DNA of 7,611 nucleotides from Anaerotignum sp. (GTDB taxonomy: Bacteria; Bacillota; Clostridia; Lachnospirales; Anaerotignaceae), in the NCBI GenBank assembly GCA_017560955.1, contig JAFZDV010000031.1:1-7611 (forward strand). Reading direction: 5' to 3'. This document shows positions 6,124-7,611 of the stretch, one piece after another (position 1 is the first letter of the stretch; each line of letters starts with the position of its first letter). Under the pieces are notes generated by a model. The model did not search any database, was not told where the DNA came from, and saw nothing but the letters and a program-made list of their open reading frames with translations. Both the position numbers and the translations under genes were made by a program.

Positions 6124-6131
6124 TGTGTCAA
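6103..6131 (-). promoter_or_regulatory. Predicted sigma-A promoter of perR
   Basis: On the minus strand a perfect TTGACA (6131-6126), a 17-base spacer and TATTAT (6108-6103, 5 of 6) form the best promoter match in the window. Transcription would begin near 6096, about 35 bases before the ATG at 6061. The inverted repeats at 6085-6123 overlap it. Confidence 0.8.
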
Positions 6132-6157
6132 TGAAAAATATACCGAAATGCAAGGAA

Positions 6158-6186
6158 TTGTAAAAAAAACTTGTTTATGGTATGAT
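6158..6186 (+). promoter_or_regulatory. Predicted sigma-A promoter of trmL
   Basis: TTGTAA (6158-6163), a 17-base spacer and TATGAT (6181-6186) match the consensus at 4 of 6 and 5 of 6 positions. The predicted start near 6193 gives a leader of about 30 bases before the trmL ATG. It is divergent from the perR promoter, with about 27 bases between the two -35 boxes. Confidence 0.6.
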
Positions 6187-6222
6187 GATTTTCAGAGTTT
6201 TCCAAAGAAAGGAAGGATGAAA

Positions 6223-6711
6223 ATGCATATTGTATTGCTGGAACCGGAAATTCCCCAGAATGCAGGCAACATTGCCCGTACCTGTGCAGTGACAAATTCT
6301 GTGCTGCATCTGATCAAGCCTCTGGGTTTTTCTGTAGAAGATAAATATTTGAAACGGGCAGGTCTGGATTACTGGAAGTTGCTGGATATTCGTTATTATG
6401 AGAATTTTCAGGATTTCTGCGAAAAGAATCCAAATGCGAAAATCTGGATGGCATCTACAAAGGCGCGCCATGTCTATTCTGATGTAACATTTGGAGAAGA
6501 TGACTTTGTGATGTTTGGCAGGGAAAGTGCAGGTATCCCTGAGGAGATTCTGATGGCTCATGAGGAACATACCATTCGTATTCCCATGCTGGAAGCGGCA
6601 AGAAGCCTGAACTTGTCTAATTCCGTTGCCATCATTATTTATGAAGCCATGCGTCAGCAGGGATTTCCCGGTATGCTGATGGAAGGTCAGCTGCATCATA
6701 ACAAGTGGTAA
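6223..6711 (+). CDS. trmL: tRNA (cytidine(34)-2'-O)-methyltransferase, TrmL/SPOUT family
   Basis: A SAM-dependent SPOUT methyltransferase that by family knowledge adds a 2'-O-methyl group to the wobble base 34 of leucine tRNAs. The 162-residue size is typical. Visible features: N-terminal MHIVLLEPEIPQNAGNIARTC (1-21) with the NxGNIxR motif, FGRESAGIP (98-106), and the C-terminal knot segment IPMLEAARSLNLSNSVAI (120-137) that forms the cofactor-binding trefoil loop. The start at 6223 is preferred because family members begin almost directly with the IVLxEPEIP strand and AAGGAAGG (6209-6216) then stands 6 bases upstream. The in-frame ATG at 6217 overlaps that site too closely. It has its own promoter and no clear intrinsic terminator; a hairpin-rich region follows the stop codon at once. 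All family motifs are present, so the assignment is secure. Confidence 0.95.
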   Translation: MHIVLLEPEIPQNAGNIARTCAVTNSVLHLIKPLGFSVEDKYLKRAGLDYWKLLDIRYYENFQDFCEKNPNAKIWMASTKARHVYSDVTFGEDDFVMFGRESAGIPEEILMAHEEHTIRIPMLEAARSLNLSNSVAIIIYEAMRQQGFPGMLMEGQLHHNKW

Positions 6712-6928
6712 AGACCTTGGGGACTCTGTCCTGTAGCACTGCTTACAGTGCGAAACTGACCAGCATTTGTGCTGGCAGCCATAAATACCCCAGCAAGGGT
6801 CTCTGGTCAAAGCATCTTCCTTCGGAAGACGGCTTCGCCGCCGCATACTCTTTGCGGTGCTCTTACCCCTCGACCCGAGTTGCAAAAACTGCGTTTTTGC
6901 GGAAGAATAGTTTAAGATTTTCTTAAAC
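6712..6928. repeat. Hairpin-dense intergenic region: possible structured RNA or dispersed intergenic repeat
   Basis: No credible gene is present. Perfect stems seen in order: GGAC/GTCC (6721-6731), GCACTG/CAGTGC (6736-6751), CCAGCA/TGCTGG (6760-6775), TCTTCC/GGAAGA (6815-6829), CGGC/GCCG (6830-6840), CCGCA/TGCGG (6841-6857), GCAAAAAC/GTTTTTGC (6882-6900) and GTTTAAGA/TCTTAAAC (6910-6928). AGACC (6712-6716) also pairs with GGTCT (6798-6802), continuing with bulges to GGG/CCC, which would close a junction around the second and third hairpins. The region begins right after the trmL stop codon. Its GC-rich first half differs from the AT-rich DNA after it. The opening resembles, from memory only, short intergenic repeats seen in gut Clostridia. 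I did not recognise a known riboswitch or ncRNA. None of the stems is followed by a T tract, so transcription-terminating function is unclear. Positions 6929-6980 show nothing distinct beyond a weak promoter. Confidence 0.5.
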
Positions 6929-6942
6929 CTAATGGGAAATGA

Positions 6943-6971
6943 TTGTTTCAGAAGAGCCTTTTTGTTATGCT
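6943..6971 (+). promoter_or_regulatory. Weak candidate promoter for the first membrane-protein gene
   Basis: TTGTTT (6943-6948), a 17-base spacer and TATGCT (6966-6971) fit the consensus at 3 of 6 and 4 of 6 positions. The predicted start near 6978 would leave a very short leader with the ribosome binding site at its 5' end. The same -10 hexamer appears upstream of the next gene. Confidence 0.25.
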
Positions 6972-6994
6972 TGGCGTAAGAAAGGAGGCGGGAC

Positions 6995-7387
6995 ATGAAT
7001 AAGAAGTTGATATTGATTCTTTCATTGATTCTGCTATTTCTGCCGATGTTCTTTTACTGGTATGGATATAGTGCGAAAGGGTATCTGGGGCTGGTTGCTA
7101 TAGAAAACCCACTTTTTGTTGGTGGATGGCTTTTGTTTTTATTCTCCTATGTCTTTAAAACAAGGTGGAGGCTGCGTGCAAAGCGGATCGCATCTGTAAT
7201 GGTATTGCTTTCTTATTTTTATGGTGCATGGGATTTCTGTGGGCATCTTGGCGGAAAAATCAATCTGCTGGCAGTTTGTAAATTGTCGATGTGGATCAGT
7301 TTTGTTGGTGCATTGGGCATAATGATATATAGTTGTTTTTTATCAGAAGAAAATAAAAAAGCTGAACTCGATGAAAAGAGTTTTTAG
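6995..7387 (+). CDS. Small integral membrane protein of unknown function
   Basis: A 130-residue hydrophobic protein that I cannot place in a family. Four likely membrane segments are visible: about 4-21 (LILILSLILLFLPMFFYW region), 32-53 (ending LLFLFSYVF), 64-85 (VMVLLSYFYGAWDF region) and 92-115 (LSMWISFVGALGIMIY region). A basic stretch KTRWRLRAKR (55-64) lies between segments two and three, and a short charged tail (SEENKKAELDEK) ends the protein. Inside-positive charge suggests the basic loop and both ends face the cytoplasm. AAAGGAGG (6981-6988) precedes the ATG by 6 bases. It uses more TTG, ATA and TCA codons than thrB or lysC, which may mean accessory origin. The next gene is also a small membrane protein, so the two may act together. 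Coding is supported by the ribosome binding site and membrane pattern only. Confidence 0.75.
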   Translation: MNKKLILILSLILLFLPMFFYWYGYSAKGYLGLVAIENPLFVGGWLLFLFSYVFKTRWRLRAKRIASVMVLLSYFYGAWDFCGHLGGKINLLAVCKLSMWISFVGALGIMIYSCFLSEENKKAELDEKSF

Positions 7388-7395
7388 GCACTTTA

Positions 7396-7424
7396 TTGAG
7401 ATGTAAATAGCTTTTTGATATGCT
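7396..7424 (+). promoter_or_regulatory. Candidate promoter for the second membrane-protein gene
   Basis: TTGAGA (7396-7401, 5 of 6), a 17-base spacer and TATGCT (7419-7424, 4 of 6). Transcription would start near 7431, on the edge of the ribosome binding site. The arrangement matches the one before the preceding gene, which adds slight support. Confidence 0.35.
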
Positions 7425-7444
7425 CATGAAAAGGGGGGATGAAT

Positions 7445-7611
7445 ATGCAGTGGAAAGTAATGAAATCTTTTGCCTCTGGACTGGCATTTATGATTTTTGC
7501 GGTATTCTTTTACCATAATGTGACACTTTTGGTGTATGGTGAAACCCTTCTGATCTGGCTTGGGATTTCCTGGCTGATTATGATGATTGGGGTTGCTCAG
7601 GTTTGGCTGGG
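7445..7611 (+). CDS. Small membrane protein, N-terminal part (continues beyond right edge)
   Basis: An open frame from ATG 7445 runs 55 codons to the right edge without a stop. Six G residues (7433-7438) after AAAA form a ribosome binding site 6 bases before that ATG; an in-frame ATG at 7439 touches the G run and is less likely. The visible protein starts MQWKVMKSF and has two probable membrane segments: about 11-30 (SGLAFMIFAVFFYHNVTLLV) and 35-55 (LLIWLGISWLIMMIGVAQVWL). A short YGE turn connects them. The function is unknown. It lies 57 bases after the previous membrane-protein gene on the same strand, has a similar upstream layout, and shares its small hydrophobic character. I see no clear sequence similarity between the two products. 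Confidence 0.65.
   Translation, partial: MQWKVMKSFASGLAFMIFAVFFYHNVTLLVYGETLLIWLGISWLIMMIGVAQVWL

Noticed and set aside
6705..6926. 73-codon plus-strand frame in the hairpin-dense region
   Set aside because: It overlaps the trmL stop region, has no ribosome binding site, and is explained by the stem-loop structure of the region.
6175..6996. Minus-strand open frame across trmL and the hairpin region
   Set aside because: It runs antisense to conserved trmL motifs and through strong hairpins, with no recognisable domain.

Overview
The window looks like a chromosomal segment of an anaerobic Firmicute, most likely class Clostridia. The basis is strong AGGAGG-type ribosome binding sites, sigma-A-like promoters, a PerR-type Fur protein, a UPF0735/PheB-type ACT regulator next to homoserine kinase, and a Bacillus-type aspartate kinase with an internal second start. 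I cannot fix the genus from this sequence.

Layout. Positions 1-2625 (minus strand) hold a two-gene unit: a 528-residue protein of unknown function, then a CobD/HisC-like PLP enzyme whose 3' end lies outside the window. A 283-bp divergent promoter region (2626-2908) separates it from a plus-strand aspartate/threonine cluster: an HTH-ACT regulator (2909-3352), homoserine kinase thrB (3439-4341) and aspartate kinase lysC (4357-5598). A terminator-like hairpin lies between the regulator and thrB. lysC ends in a strong, apparently bidirectional terminator shared with the convergent perR (5648-6061, minus). perR and trmL (6223-6711, plus) are divergent, and the perR promoter is covered by AT-rich inverted repeats. 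After trmL comes a 283-bp gene-free stretch (6712-6994) packed with perfect hairpins, then two small membrane-protein genes of unknown function (6995-7387, and 7445 to the right edge).

How the genes work together. LysC makes aspartyl phosphate, the entry to lysine, methionine and threonine synthesis. ThrB phosphorylates homoserine on the threonine branch. The ACT regulator plausibly senses an amino acid of this pathway. Homoserine dehydrogenase, threonine synthase and aspartate-semialdehyde dehydrogenase are not in the window. The CobD-like enzyme may use a phosphorylated threonine-related or histidinol-related substrate, which would give a metabolic link to the divergent threonine genes, but this is inference. 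PerR (peroxide/metal sensing) and TrmL (tRNA wobble methylation) appear to be housekeeping neighbours.

The best leads are the internal lysC start, the structured region after trmL, the operator array over the perR promoter, and the unusual 528-residue protein. I saw no CRISPR array, transposase, tRNA or rRNA.
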